NCBI GenBank assembly: GCA_023150475.1
Contig: JAKLKU010000018.1
Span: 62,001 to 126,000, forward strand
Length of the DNA: 64,000 nt
DNA from: Planctomycetota bacterium
GTDB lineage: Bacteria > Planctomycetota > UBA1135 > GCA-002686595
Direction of reading: 5' to 3'
In this document: positions 14,791-22,027 of the stretch, in pieces
Numbering within the stretch: position 1 is the first letter of the stretch
Layout of the letters: each line of letters opens with the position of its first letter
Notes under the pieces: generated by a model
Database searches by the model: none
What the model was told of the DNA's origin: nothing
The model's input: the letters and a program-made list of their open reading frames with translations, nothing else
Program-made: the position numbers and the translations under genes

Positions 14791-16382
14791 GGTCGTGCGC
14801 CCTCTTCTAGCAGTCGCGCCGCGCGCGACGGAGCGAGTTCCTCGCGCGAGCGTTCGAGCGGCCAACCCGGACCGGGGAACGCCGGGGCGAGCCAGTCGAG
14901 CTCGCCGTCGTTGCCGCGGCGCTGCCAACGCAGGAGTCCGAAGAAGAGCGACTTCGCTTCGACGCGCTCACCGCCTTCGCGGAACCCGCGGCGCGACCAG
15001 AAGCCGAACCAGTACTCACGGTCTTCGAAGCGGTCGCGCTCTCGGCGGTAGATGCCGCCCCACGCACGATCGTGGTGCACGGTGTGCGCGTCCTCGCGCT
15101 CCGAAGTCCAGAGCTCGTAGATCCACGCGTAGTGATCGTCGATCACGGGCAGGTGCCACAACGGATTGAGCGCCGGGAACGCGACGCGCGACGTGTCGGG
15201 ATCGCGGTGCTCTTGGTAGACCGGCCACGCCTTCGCCCAGTGCTCCTCGCGGCCGTCGGCGGCGACTTCGTCCCAGCGTTGCCAGACCGGCAGCACGTAC
15301 TGTGCGTTGCGGATGCGATCGGGGTAATCCTCCGAACTCACCTGCACGATCGGCCAGAGGTAGTTCCGCTTCTCGAGGCCGTCGCCCTTGTAGCGCGAGA
15401 AGAAGGGCCAGAACCGGACGCGTTCCTCCGACGGCGGATGGCGTCCGCCACCGTGCACGCGCACGAACGGCCACGGTCCGTCCCACGCCCAGAAGCCGGT
15501 CTCGGTGTCGCGCGCGTAGCCGAAGAAGGGCCAGAGCCAAGTCCACGCGTCGTAGCTGCCGCGTTGCGTGTGCCCGACGAGCGGCCAGAAGAGCCAGTTG
15601 GTCTCGCGCGCGGACTCGGGCTTCGCGAGATCGTTGCGTTGGAAATGGAAGAACGGCCAGAGGAAGAACCAACGGTCGTAGCGGCCCGCGTAGCGGTTGT
15701 GCCCGAACAGCGGGAACACTCGGCCGCTCGTGCCGCCCGCACCGGTCGTGCGATTGAAGAGCGGGAAGAGCCAGTTGGTCGAGTGCCGTCCCTCGCGTTC
15801 GGTGTGCATGTAGAGCGGGAACAGCACGAACACGATGCGGTCGAACGTCGCGAAGTTCTCGATCACGCCGCCGAACGGGAACACGGCGCGCACGACGCGG
15901 CCGCTCGAATCCTGCGACCAGAAGATCCCGGGCAACGCGAGGAACTTCCACGCGCGCGTGCCGTTCGCTTCGAGCTCGCTCTGGTAGCGCCAGATCGGCA
16001 AGAGCTGGTTGACGTGCTCTTCGCCTGCGTGGCGGATCGTGCCGAGCGGCACGAGGAAACGCGTCAAGCTGTCGCCGTTCGGTTTGCGGTACTCGCTGAC
16101 GAGCGGCCGCAGCGCCCAGTGCGTCAACGCGCCGCGCGGCGAGTCGTGGCGGAAGCGGATCGCGCCGGCGACGAGCTCCGATTCCGTGCCGCCGCCCGCG
16201 CGTGAATAGCGCGACGCGAACGGGGCGAGGTAGATCTCCTGGTCGAACGACGCGCAGCTTCCGAGGAGCGTGCCGCACGCGAGGAAGAGCGCGCAGAGCG
16301 TCACCGTGAGTCCAAGGCCGCGCGGCGCGCAGGGTCCAAAGGCGCTCGTCCGCCGGTTCCCGAGCGCAGGCTCCTCGTTCAT
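14787..16382 (-). CDS. Lipoprotein with repeated W/F-P aromatic motifs, first gene of the mla operon
   Basis: 531 aa; family not recognised. The signal region ends in LLGSC with the lipid-accepting Cys at 43. The mature part has at least a dozen short strands with Pro between aromatic or aliphatic residues: FLVPLG, LLPIWRY, AVFPFGG, VLFPLYMH, NWLFPLFN, RVFPLFGHN, FLWPFFHF, WLFWPLVGH, WLWPFFGYA, RFWPFFSRY, YLWPIVQV, YVLPVWQRW. Trp and Tyr are unusually frequent, suggesting a beta-rich repeat fold, perhaps at the outer membrane. The ATG at 16382 was chosen because it precedes the signal peptide; the frame is open further up into repeats. Its stop overlaps the mlaE start, so a role with the lipid transporter is likely but unproven. 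Confidence 0.75.
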   Translation of the reverse strand: MNEEPALGNRRTSAFGPCAPRGLGLTVTLCALFLACGTLLGSCASFDQEIYLAPFASRYSRAGGGTESELVAGAIRFRHDSPRGALTHWALRPLVSEYRKPNGDSLTRFLVPLGTIRHAGEEHVNQLLPIWRYQSELEANGTRAWKFLALPGIFWSQDSSGRVVRAVFPFGGVIENFATFDRIVFVLFPLYMHTEREGRHSTNWLFPLFNRTTGAGGTSGRVFPLFGHNRYAGRYDRWFFLWPFFHFQRNDLAKPESARETNWLFWPLVGHTQRGSYDAWTWLWPFFGYARDTETGFWAWDGPWPFVRVHGGGRHPPSEERVRFWPFFSRYKGDGLEKRNYLWPIVQVSSEDYPDRIRNAQYVLPVWQRWDEVAADGREEHWAKAWPVYQEHRDPDTSRVAFPALNPLWHLPVIDDHYAWIYELWTSEREDAHTVHHDRAWGGIYRRERDRFEDREYWFGFWSRRGFREGGERVEAKSLFFGLLRWQRRGNDGELDWLAPAFPGPGWPLERSREELAPSRAARLLEEGARP

Positions 16383-16424
16383 CGCGGCGACGATTGTCGA
16401 GGCCAAGCCCGGCGATTCAAGGGT

Positions 16425-16548
16425 GAGCACGCGGCACGCGTGCGACTTAGGCGCCGAGCACGCGGCACGCGTGCGACTTGAGCGCCGAGCACGCGGCACG
16501 CGTGCGACTCGAGCGCCGAGCACGCGGCACGCGTGCGGCTCGCGCGGC
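16425..16548. repeat. Four tandem 31-bp repeats in the mla operon/trpS divergent region
   Basis: Copies start at 16425, 16456, 16487 and 16518. Each reads GAGCACGCGGCACGCGTGCG followed by a slightly variable ACTTAGGCGCC-like half, and contains the perfect palindrome GCACGCGTGC. The fourth copy diverges at its end. The period of 31 bp is close to three turns of DNA, so the palindromes lie on one face. The array lies between two divergent starts (16382 minus, 16618 plus). Confidence 0.85.
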
Positions 16549-16562
16549 AGCGGATGACGAGC

Positions 16563-16591
16563 TTGTCGCTTCCACGCGGCGCTGTTACCGT
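16563..16591 (+). promoter_or_regulatory. Putative trpS promoter
   Basis: TTGTCG (16563-16568), a 17-bp spacer and TACCGT (16586-16591), 26 bp before the trpS ATG and just downstream of the 31-bp repeats. Match to consensus is moderate. Confidence 0.35.
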
Positions 16592-16617
16592 CCGCCGCTT
16601 CCCGCGACTCGGCCGCC

Positions 16618-17622
16618 ATGACCACGTACCTCTCCGGCATCCAACCGAGCGGGCTCCTGCACTGGGGCAACTACTTCGGCGCGATCCGCCAGCACGTCGC
16701 CGAATCCCGGCCGAGCGCCGCGGCTTCGCCCGACGCGCAGAAGCCGCACGAGCACTACTACTTCATCGCCGACTACCACGCGCTGACGACGAGCCGCAAC
16801 CCGGCCGAGCTGCGCGGTTGGGTGCGCGAAGTCGCGCTCACGTACCTCGCGTTCGGGCTCGACGTCGACCACGCCGTGTTCTTCCGCCAGAGCGACGTGC
16901 CGGAAGTCACGGAGATCGCGTGGATGCTCTCGTGCGTCACCGGGATGGGCGTGCTCGAACGGGCGGTCTCGTACCGCGACAAGCTCGAGCGTGGTCTCCA
17001 GCCGAACGTCGGGCTCTTCACCTATCCGGCGCTGATGGCGGCGGACATCCTCGCCTACGACTCGAACTTCGTGCCGGTCGGACCCGACCAGCAGCAGCAC
17101 ATCGAGATCGCGCAGGACATGGCCGCGTCGTTCAACGCGCTCTACGGGCCGGTGTTCGTGCGCCCCGAGCCCAAGATCTCGCCGTTCGCGAAGGTGCCCG
17201 GTCTCGACGGTCAGAAGATGTCGAAGAGCTACGGGAACCACATCTGGATCTTCGCGACCGGCAAGGAGCTCAAGAAAGCGGTCGGACGCGTCGTCACCGA
17301 CAGCCGGCCTCCCGAGGAGCCGAAGGACCCGAGCTCCGTGCTGCTCTTCGACCTGTTGCGCCTCTTCCTCGACGACGCGGAGCTCGCCGATTGGAAGGCC
17401 CGCGTCGCGCAGGGCGGCACGGGAGCGCCGGGCTACGGGCACTTGAAGCAGCGCCTGATCGACGCGGCGGACGCGTTCTTCGCGCCTGCGCGGGCGCGAC
17501 GCGAGGAGCTCTCGCGCGATCCCGCCGAAGTCGAGCGACTGCTCGCGCGCGGCGCCGAGCGCGCACGTGCGCGAGCGCGCGCGACGCGCGACCGAGCGCT
17601 CGCCGCGTGCGGTTTGCGTTGA
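16618..17622 (+). CDS. trpS: Tryptophanyl-tRNA synthetase
   Basis: 334 aa, class I synthetase charging tRNA-Trp. The HIGH-type motif is HWGN at 15-18 (IQPSGLLHWGNYFGA), and KMSKS is at 200-204. DQQQHIEIAQDMA (about 157-169) is the usual ATP/Trp-site region. The length is normal; an insertion of about 15 residues after the first helix (SRPSAAASPDAQ) and an Arg/Ala-rich last helix are minor differences. ATG start at 16618. Divergent from the mla operon. Confidence 0.97.
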   Translation: MTTYLSGIQPSGLLHWGNYFGAIRQHVAESRPSAAASPDAQKPHEHYYFIADYHALTTSRNPAELRGWVREVALTYLAFGLDVDHAVFFRQSDVPEVTEIAWMLSCVTGMGVLERAVSYRDKLERGLQPNVGLFTYPALMAADILAYDSNFVPVGPDQQQHIEIAQDMAASFNALYGPVFVRPEPKISPFAKVPGLDGQKMSKSYGNHIWIFATGKELKKAVGRVVTDSRPPEEPKDPSSVLLFDLLRLFLDDAELADWKARVAQGGTGAPGYGHLKQRLIDAADAFFAPARARREELSRDPAEVERLLARGAERARARARATRDRALAACGLR

Positions 17623-17631
17623 CCGAACGCC

Positions 17632-17740
17632 AGGCGCCGAATCGGGCGTCGACCAGGGCGCCAAACTAGGCGCCGAATCGGGCGCCGAGCTGGGCGTCGA
17701 GCCCGGCGTCGAAAAGGCGTAGAGTTTCGGCGTCCCCGCA
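17632..17740. repeat. Degenerate GGCGCCGA repeats between trpS and lipoprotein gene
   Basis: The short region after trpS repeats GGCGNCGA many times; the longest exact unit, AGGCGCCGAATCGGGCG, occurs at 17632-17648 and 17668-17684. Low-complexity sequence; TAGAGT at 17720-17725 may be a -10 element for the next gene. Confidence 0.5.
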
Positions 17741-17753
17741 CGTGGACCCGCCC

Positions 17754-18308
17754 ATGTTCCAAACCCTGTCGAAGATCGTCTTCGCGGCGAGCCTCGCGCT
17801 CGCCGCGGGTTGCAGCTCGCCGAAGTCGACCGAGGCGAGACCGTCCCATTCGGGGCCCAACTCGGATCCGGGCAACGCCTCGTCGAAACGGGACGCAGGC
17901 GAAGCGCCCGCGGCTCGCCGCAAGGCCGAGCCCGAGAAGCCGTGGACGACGCGCTTCGCCGTGAAAGCGGCGCTGGTCGCCGACGAAGTGACGATCGAAG
18001 GGCCGCCCGGACTCCTGAACCACGTCGTCGTGCAACAGAACGAAGAGTTCTTCGTGCACGAGACCCGCGCGACGCCCGACGGGCTCGTGCTCTCGACCAA
18101 GCTCAAGGAAGGCGTCGAAGGCGCTCCGCCGATCCGCGTGCGGCTCGACGCGTGGACGATCGACGCGTTGGTGCGCGTGCGCGTGCTCGAACGGCCCGGC
18201 GAAGCGCCGGTGGTCGTGCAACTCGCCGGCGACGCGTGGTACCGCGAACTCGAGACCGGCGCGGAGGAACGTTCGGCAGTCTTGCGCTTCGTCGGCGAAC
18301 GTCCGTGA
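17754..18308 (+). CDS. Small lipoprotein of unknown function
   Basis: 184 aa from ATG 17754 (a GTG at 17742 would add four residues). The signal peptide KIVFAASLALAAGC places the lipid Cys at 20. A polar, Ser/Pro-rich linker (21-65) is followed by a compact, probably beta-rich domain (about 68-184) with VTIEGPPGLLNHVVVQ and DAWYREL. No family recognised. The stop overlaps the next start as GTGA, so it forms an operon with the helical-repeat lipoprotein and dtd. Confidence 0.7.
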   Translation: MFQTLSKIVFAASLALAAGCSSPKSTEARPSHSGPNSDPGNASSKRDAGEAPAARRKAEPEKPWTTRFAVKAALVADEVTIEGPPGLLNHVVVQQNEEFFVHETRATPDGLVLSTKLKEGVEGAPPIRVRLDAWTIDALVRVRVLERPGEAPVVVQLAGDAWYRELETGAEERSAVLRFVGERP

Positions 18309-19600
18309 ATCGAGCCGAGGACGCCTGCGCGGCGCCCCGAGTCGGGCGATTCGCGCCGCGGGACGAACGCGCGTCCGCGTCGCGCCGCAAGTTCGCCGCT
18401 CCGTCCGCCGTCCCGATTGCCCCCCCGATTGCCCCCCCGTTTGCCCCCCCGTTTGCCGCCCGGTTTACTCGGGCACTCGCCGCCAGGTTGACCGGCGGAG
18501 CCGCCGCCAGGTTCACCGCTAGACTCGTCCCGGGCTTCGTCGGAGTCCTGCTCGCGATCTCGTTCACTGCGTTCGGCGCCGCATGCAAGGGGAGCGTCGC
18601 GCGCCCCGGCGGCGCGCACGAAGCGACGGTCTACGACGAACTCTCGGCCGCGCTGACCGAGCGCTATCGCGATGCGCGCCGGCGTGTCGATGCCGGCGAC
18701 GCCGCGGGACTCGCCGCCGCGCGCGGCAGCGTCGCCGAGCTCCGCCAGGCCGCGCCCGACCACATCGGACTCGGCATCCTCGCGCAGGAGCTCGAACTCG
18801 CGGTGCACGGCGCCGCGGCGCGCGAAGCGCTTTCACGAGCCGCGCTCGACGAACTCGCGCGCGAGCCGAGCGTCGCGGGTTTCGTGCTCGCCGCGCGGCT
18901 TGCGCCGAACGCCGCCGACGCCGAGGCCCTGTTGCGTCGCGCGCTCGAGCTCGATCCCCGCTGCGCGTGGGCGCACTACGCTCTCGCGCACGCTGCTGCG
19001 CGTGCGGGCGACTGGACGCGCGCCGACGAAGCGCTTTCGCGCGCGCTCGAACTCGACGCGTTCTTGCCGCCGGCGCGCCGGTTGCAAGCGATGCTGCTCG
19101 CGCGCGACGGCCGCCGGCGTGACGCGATCGAAGCGTTCGAAGCCTGGGGCGAGGACGTCGCCGACGATCCGCGGGTCGCCTTGCGCGAGTGGGTCGAGAG
19201 CCAACTCGACCTCGCGACGCTCTACGTGCTCGACGAGGAGCCGGACGACGCGCGCGAGTTGCTCTCCGAGCTGACGCTCGAAGGCGATCTCGCGGTGCGC
19301 GGACTGACGGTGCTCGCCGCGGCCGAGCAGGGCTCCGGGCGACCCAACGAAGCGCTGCACGCGGCGCGTGCGGCGGAGGAACTCGCGCCCGACGCGGCGT
19401 TGCCGTGGGTGCAGGAAGCGCTGCTGCGCCAGAGTTGGCTCGACGATCCCGACGGCGCCGAGGCCGCGTGGCGCAAGCTGCTCGCCGCGAGCCAGGCGAG
19501 CGGCGACCTCGGCCGCGTGCTGCTCTCGATGCGCGCGAGGCTCGCTCTCGAACGCGCGGAACGGCGGCGCAAGCGCGCGACCGGCGAGGACTCGCCGTGA
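18305..19600 (+). CDS. TPR-like helical repeat protein, probable lipoprotein
   Basis: 431 aa from the GTG at 18305 that overlaps the upstream stop. A lipoprotein signal lies unusually far in (VGVLLAISFTAFGAAC, Cys near 94), after an Arg-rich and Pro-repeat region. A TTG at 18488 would give a normal signal peptide of about 32 residues, so the real start may be there. The mature part is Ala/Leu/Glu-rich and helical with TPR-like pairs (RALELDPRCAWAHYALAHAA, ADEALSRALELDAFLPPARR). Such repeats serve protein-protein contacts. Function unknown. The stop overlaps dtd as GTGA. Confidence 0.65.
   Translation: MNRAEDACAAPRVGRFAPRDERASASRRKFAAPSAVPIAPPIAPPFAPPFAARFTRALAARLTGGAAARFTARLVPGFVGVLLAISFTAFGAACKGSVARPGGAHEATVYDELSAALTERYRDARRRVDAGDAAGLAAARGSVAELRQAAPDHIGLGILAQELELAVHGAAAREALSRAALDELAREPSVAGFVLAARLAPNAADAEALLRRALELDPRCAWAHYALAHAAARAGDWTRADEALSRALELDAFLPPARRLQAMLLARDGRRRDAIEAFEAWGEDVADDPRVALREWVESQLDLATLYVLDEEPDDARELLSELTLEGDLAVRGLTVLAAAEQGSGRPNEALHAARAAEELAPDAALPWVQEALLRQSWLDDPDGAEAAWRKLLAASQASGDLGRVLLSMRARLALERAERRRKRATGEDSP
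18415..18462 (+). repeat. 12-bp tandem repeat with three C7 tracts
   Basis: Four 12-bp units: two GATTGCCCCCCC, one GTTTGCCCCCCC and one diverged copy. In the frame of the helical-repeat lipoprotein they encode IAPP/FAPP repeats. Three runs of seven C make the site prone to slippage. Confidence 0.8.
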
Positions 19601-20064
19601 AGGCGCTGCTCCAACGCTGCTCGCGCGCGGCGGTGCGCGTCGACGGTTCGGTCGTCGGCGAGATCGATCGCGGCGTGCTCGTCTTCCTCGGAGTCGAGCG
19701 TGGCGACGCCGAAGAGGAGTGCGATCGGCTCGCCGAACGTGTCGCGACCTACCGCATCTTTCCCGACGACGAGGGTCGGATGAACCGCTCGGCGCTCGAC
19801 ATCGGGGTTCGCGCGCTGGTGGTGAGCCAGTTCACGCTCGCCGCCGACACGAAGAAGGGCCGCCGGCCGTCGTTCGATCCGGCGGCTCCGCCGGAGCTCG
19901 CCGAGCGCCTGTATCGGCGGTTCGTCGACCGCCTGGCGCACCTCGGTGTGCCCGCCGCGACCGGCCGGTTCGGCGCCCACATGGAGGTCGAACTCCTGAA
20001 CACGGGGCCGGTGACGTTCCTGCTCGAGGAGCGGCCTGGTGGGCGTGCGGATCCGCGCGCCTAA
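19597..20064 (+). CDS. dtd: D-aminoacyl-tRNA deacylase
   Basis: 155 aa. Removes D-amino acids (and Gly mischarged on tRNA-Ala) from tRNA; acts as a homodimer in the cytoplasm. The two signature motifs are intact: SQFTLAAD at 77-84 and NTGPVT at 135-140, which carries the cross-subunit Gly-Pro. The start MKALLQRCSRAAVRV fits the family; the GTG at 19597 overlaps the upstream stop. The tail GGRADPRA is slightly longer than usual. About 285 bp without a gene follow before the HU gene. Confidence 0.96.
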   Translation: MKALLQRCSRAAVRVDGSVVGEIDRGVLVFLGVERGDAEEECDRLAERVATYRIFPDDEGRMNRSALDIGVRALVVSQFTLAADTKKGRRPSFDPAAPPELAERLYRRFVDRLAHLGVPAATGRFGAHMEVELLNTGPVTFLLEERPGGRADPRA

Positions 20065-20253
20065 CCTTCTGTCGAATCTGCGGTTACGCCTGCAGGCTCC
20101 TCGGGTACCTCGGCGTTGGAGCCGCCGCGCGCGCGGCGGGCGTCCGGGACCCTCGGGGCGGCTCGGCGCAGCTCGCCGCAAGGGCCTCCGCGGGACCGCC
20201 CGGCGGGGTCGGGCGCTCGCTCCAAACTGCGTGCACTCGTCACAAGTTCTTGC

Positions 20254-20282
20254 TTGACGCCAAGATAATGCAGTTCGATATT
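20254..20282 (+). promoter_or_regulatory. Putative promoter of the HU-family gene
   Basis: TTGACG (20254-20259), 17 bp, GATATT (20277-20282), in an A/T-rich island that stands out from the GC-rich surroundings. It would give a leader of about 60 bases before the ATG at 20351. Confidence 0.5.
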
Positions 20283-20350
20283 GCGCGCCGTCGCCGCCAG
20301 CACGCAAGGCGCGGCGCCTCGCACACGAGCCCCCTCTGCTCGCGCCTTCG

Positions 20351-20770
20351 ATGACCCAGCCTCCCGGACCCCAGACGATCACCAAGAAGGAGCTCGTCAA
20401 CCGCATCGCGGAACAGACGGGCCAAACCAAGGTGATCGTCAAGGACATCCTGCAGCGCTTCCTCGACGAGATCATCGAAGAGCTCTGTCGCGGCAACCGC
20501 TTGGAGTTCCGTGAGTTCGGCGTGTTCGAGGTCAAGGAACGCGCCCCGCGCCGGGCGCAGAATCCGCGCACGCTCGAGAAGGTCGAAGTGCCCGGCAAGC
20601 GGGTGGTGAAGTACAAGGTCGGCCGGTTGATGCGCGAGCGCGTCTGCGAAGAGCGCGTCGAACCGGAGCCCGAACCGCCGCCGCCGCCGCCGAAGAAGAG
20701 CGCGCCGCCCGCCGCGGTCGTGCCGCCGCCGGCGCCGCCGAAACCGCCGCCCTCGAACTCGCCGTTCTAG
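20351..20770 (+). CDS. HU/IHF-family DNA-binding protein with proline-rich tail
   Basis: 139 aa. Residues 10-100 form an HU/IHF fold: TKKELVNRIAEQTGQTK, LEFREFGVFEVKERAPRRAQ and NPRTLEKVEVPGKRVVKYK, which includes the DNA-bending arm. The last 35 residues are acidic, then Pro-rich (PEPEPPPPPP, PPAPPKPPPS), not part of the fold. HU proteins compact and bend DNA. Normal HU is about 90 aa, so the tail is an addition. It converges on the cystathionine synthase gene, 13 bp away. Confidence 0.9.
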   Translation: MTQPPGPQTITKKELVNRIAEQTGQTKVIVKDILQRFLDEIIEELCRGNRLEFREFGVFEVKERAPRRAQNPRTLEKVEVPGKRVVKYKVGRLMRERVCEERVEPEPEPPPPPPKKSAPPAAVVPPPAPPKPPPSNSPF

Positions 20771-20783
20771 GGCATCGCCCGCG

Positions 20784-21980
20784 TCAGCGCGCCGCGCCCG
20801 CCGGGCTCGCGGTCCGCGCCTTGTCGAGCGCTTGGCCGAGGTCCGCGACCAGGTCGTCGACGTGCTCGATGCCGACCGAGAGCCGCACGAGTCCGTCCGC
20901 CAGGCCCGCGGCGCGGCGCGTTTCGGCCGGGATGCTCGCGTGCGTCATCGACGGCGGCGTCTCGATCAACGACTCGACGCCGCCGAGCGACTCGGCGAGC
21001 GTGAAGAGGCGCGTGTTCGACGCGACGGCGTTGCCCGCGGCGACGCCGCCCTTCATCTCGAACGAGACCATGCCGCCGAAGTTCTTCATCTGGCGCTTCG
21101 CGAGCCCGTGCTGGGCGTGCGACTCGAGCCCGGGGTAGATCACGCGGTCGACCAGCGGGTGCTTTTCCAAGTAACGCGCGATCGCGAGGGCGTTCGCGCC
21201 GTGGCGGTCCATGCGCACGCCGAGCGTCTTCGTGCCGCGCAAGACGAGGAAGCAGTCCATCGGACCGGGCGTGCCGCCGACCGCGTTCTGGAAGAACGCG
21301 AGCTCGTCGCGGAGCGAAGCGTCGTTCAGGATCAGCGCGCCGCCGACGACGTCGGAGTGACCGCCCAGGTACTTGGTGAGCGAGTGCAACACGATGTCGG
21401 CGCCGAGCGCGAGCGGCTGCTGCAGGTACGGCGTCGCGAACGTGTTGTCGACGACGAGCAGCTTCTTCGCGCGTTTCGTGATCGTGGCGATCGCCGCGAC
21501 GTCCGTGAGCCGCAGCAGCGGGTTCGACGGCGTCTCGATGTAGACGTACTTCGTCGCCGCTTCGAGCGCGCGCTCGACTTGCGCCGGCTCGGTCGTGTCG
21601 ACGAACGTGAAGCGGATGCCGTAGCGCTCGAAGACGCGCTTGAAGATGCGGTACGTGCCGCCGTAGAGGTCGTTGCCCGCGACGACGTGGTCGCCCGGCA
21701 CCAGACGATCGAGCAACGCGTTGGTCGCGGCGAGGCCGGACGAGAAGCAGAGCCCGAAAAGGCCGCCTTCGAGCGCCGCGAGATTCTCCTGCAGCGCGGT
21801 GCGCGTCGGGTTCGACGTGCGCGAGTACTCGTAGCCGCCGCGCGGTTTCGCCGGCGCGTCCTGCTTGTAGGTGCTCGTGAAGTAGACCGGCGTCATGATC
21901 GCGCCGTTCTCGGGGTTCGCCTCTTGGCCTGCGTGGATGGCGCGCGTCTCGAAGCGGTCGCTCTCGCGGATGTGGCTCAT
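20784..21980 (-). CDS. Cystathionine gamma-synthase/lyase family PLP enzyme
   Basis: 398 aa, trans-sulfuration family with PLP. Motifs: YEYSRTSNPTRTALQENLAA near the start, FSSGLAATNALL, VVDNTFATPYLQQPL, and the PLP lysine in HSLTKYLGGHSDVVGG; LFTLAESLGGVESLIE lies near the C-terminus. Whether it makes cystathionine from an acylated homoserine (MetB) or cleaves it (lyase) cannot be told from these motifs. TACACT at 21992-21987 (complement) ends only 6 bases before the ATG and no ribosome binding site is seen, so the message may be leaderless. Confidence 0.92.
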   Translation of the reverse strand: MSHIRESDRFETRAIHAGQEANPENGAIMTPVYFTSTYKQDAPAKPRGGYEYSRTSNPTRTALQENLAALEGGLFGLCFSSGLAATNALLDRLVPGDHVVAGNDLYGGTYRIFKRVFERYGIRFTFVDTTEPAQVERALEAATKYVYIETPSNPLLRLTDVAAIATITKRAKKLLVVDNTFATPYLQQPLALGADIVLHSLTKYLGGHSDVVGGALILNDASLRDELAFFQNAVGGTPGPMDCFLVLRGTKTLGVRMDRHGANALAIARYLEKHPLVDRVIYPGLESHAQHGLAKRQMKNFGGMVSFEMKGGVAAGNAVASNTRLFTLAESLGGVESLIETPPSMTHASIPAETRRAAGLADGLVRLSVGIEHVDDLVADLGQALDKARTASPAGAAR

Positions 21981-21986
21981 GCGCGC

Positions 21987-22019
21987 AGTGTAGGCGCGTG
22001 GGGGAGCGCTGCCTAGAAT
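21987..22019. promoter_or_regulatory. Divergent -10 elements placed next to both start codons
   Basis: TACACT on the minus strand (21992-21987) lies 6 bases before the ATG at 21980. TAGAAT on the plus strand (22014-22019) lies 8 bases before the ATG at 22028. If these are true -10 boxes, both transcripts would start at or near their AUG. No Shine-Dalgarno sequence precedes either gene. Confidence 0.4.
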
Positions 22020-22027
22020 CGCGGGCG

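Noticed and set aside
14791..14928. Upstream part of the mlaE frame (46 extra codons)
   Set aside because: Lies wholly inside the upstream lipoprotein gene and is Arg-rich; the GTG at 14790 fits coupling and the MlaE family start.
16425..16548. 31-bp repeats as a CRISPR array
   Set aside because: Repeats are directly adjacent with no spacers and no cas genes are present.
16383..16670. Upstream 96 codons of the lipoprotein frame
   Set aside because: They translate the 31-bp repeats and cross the trpS start; the ATG at 16382 gives a proper lipoprotein signal.
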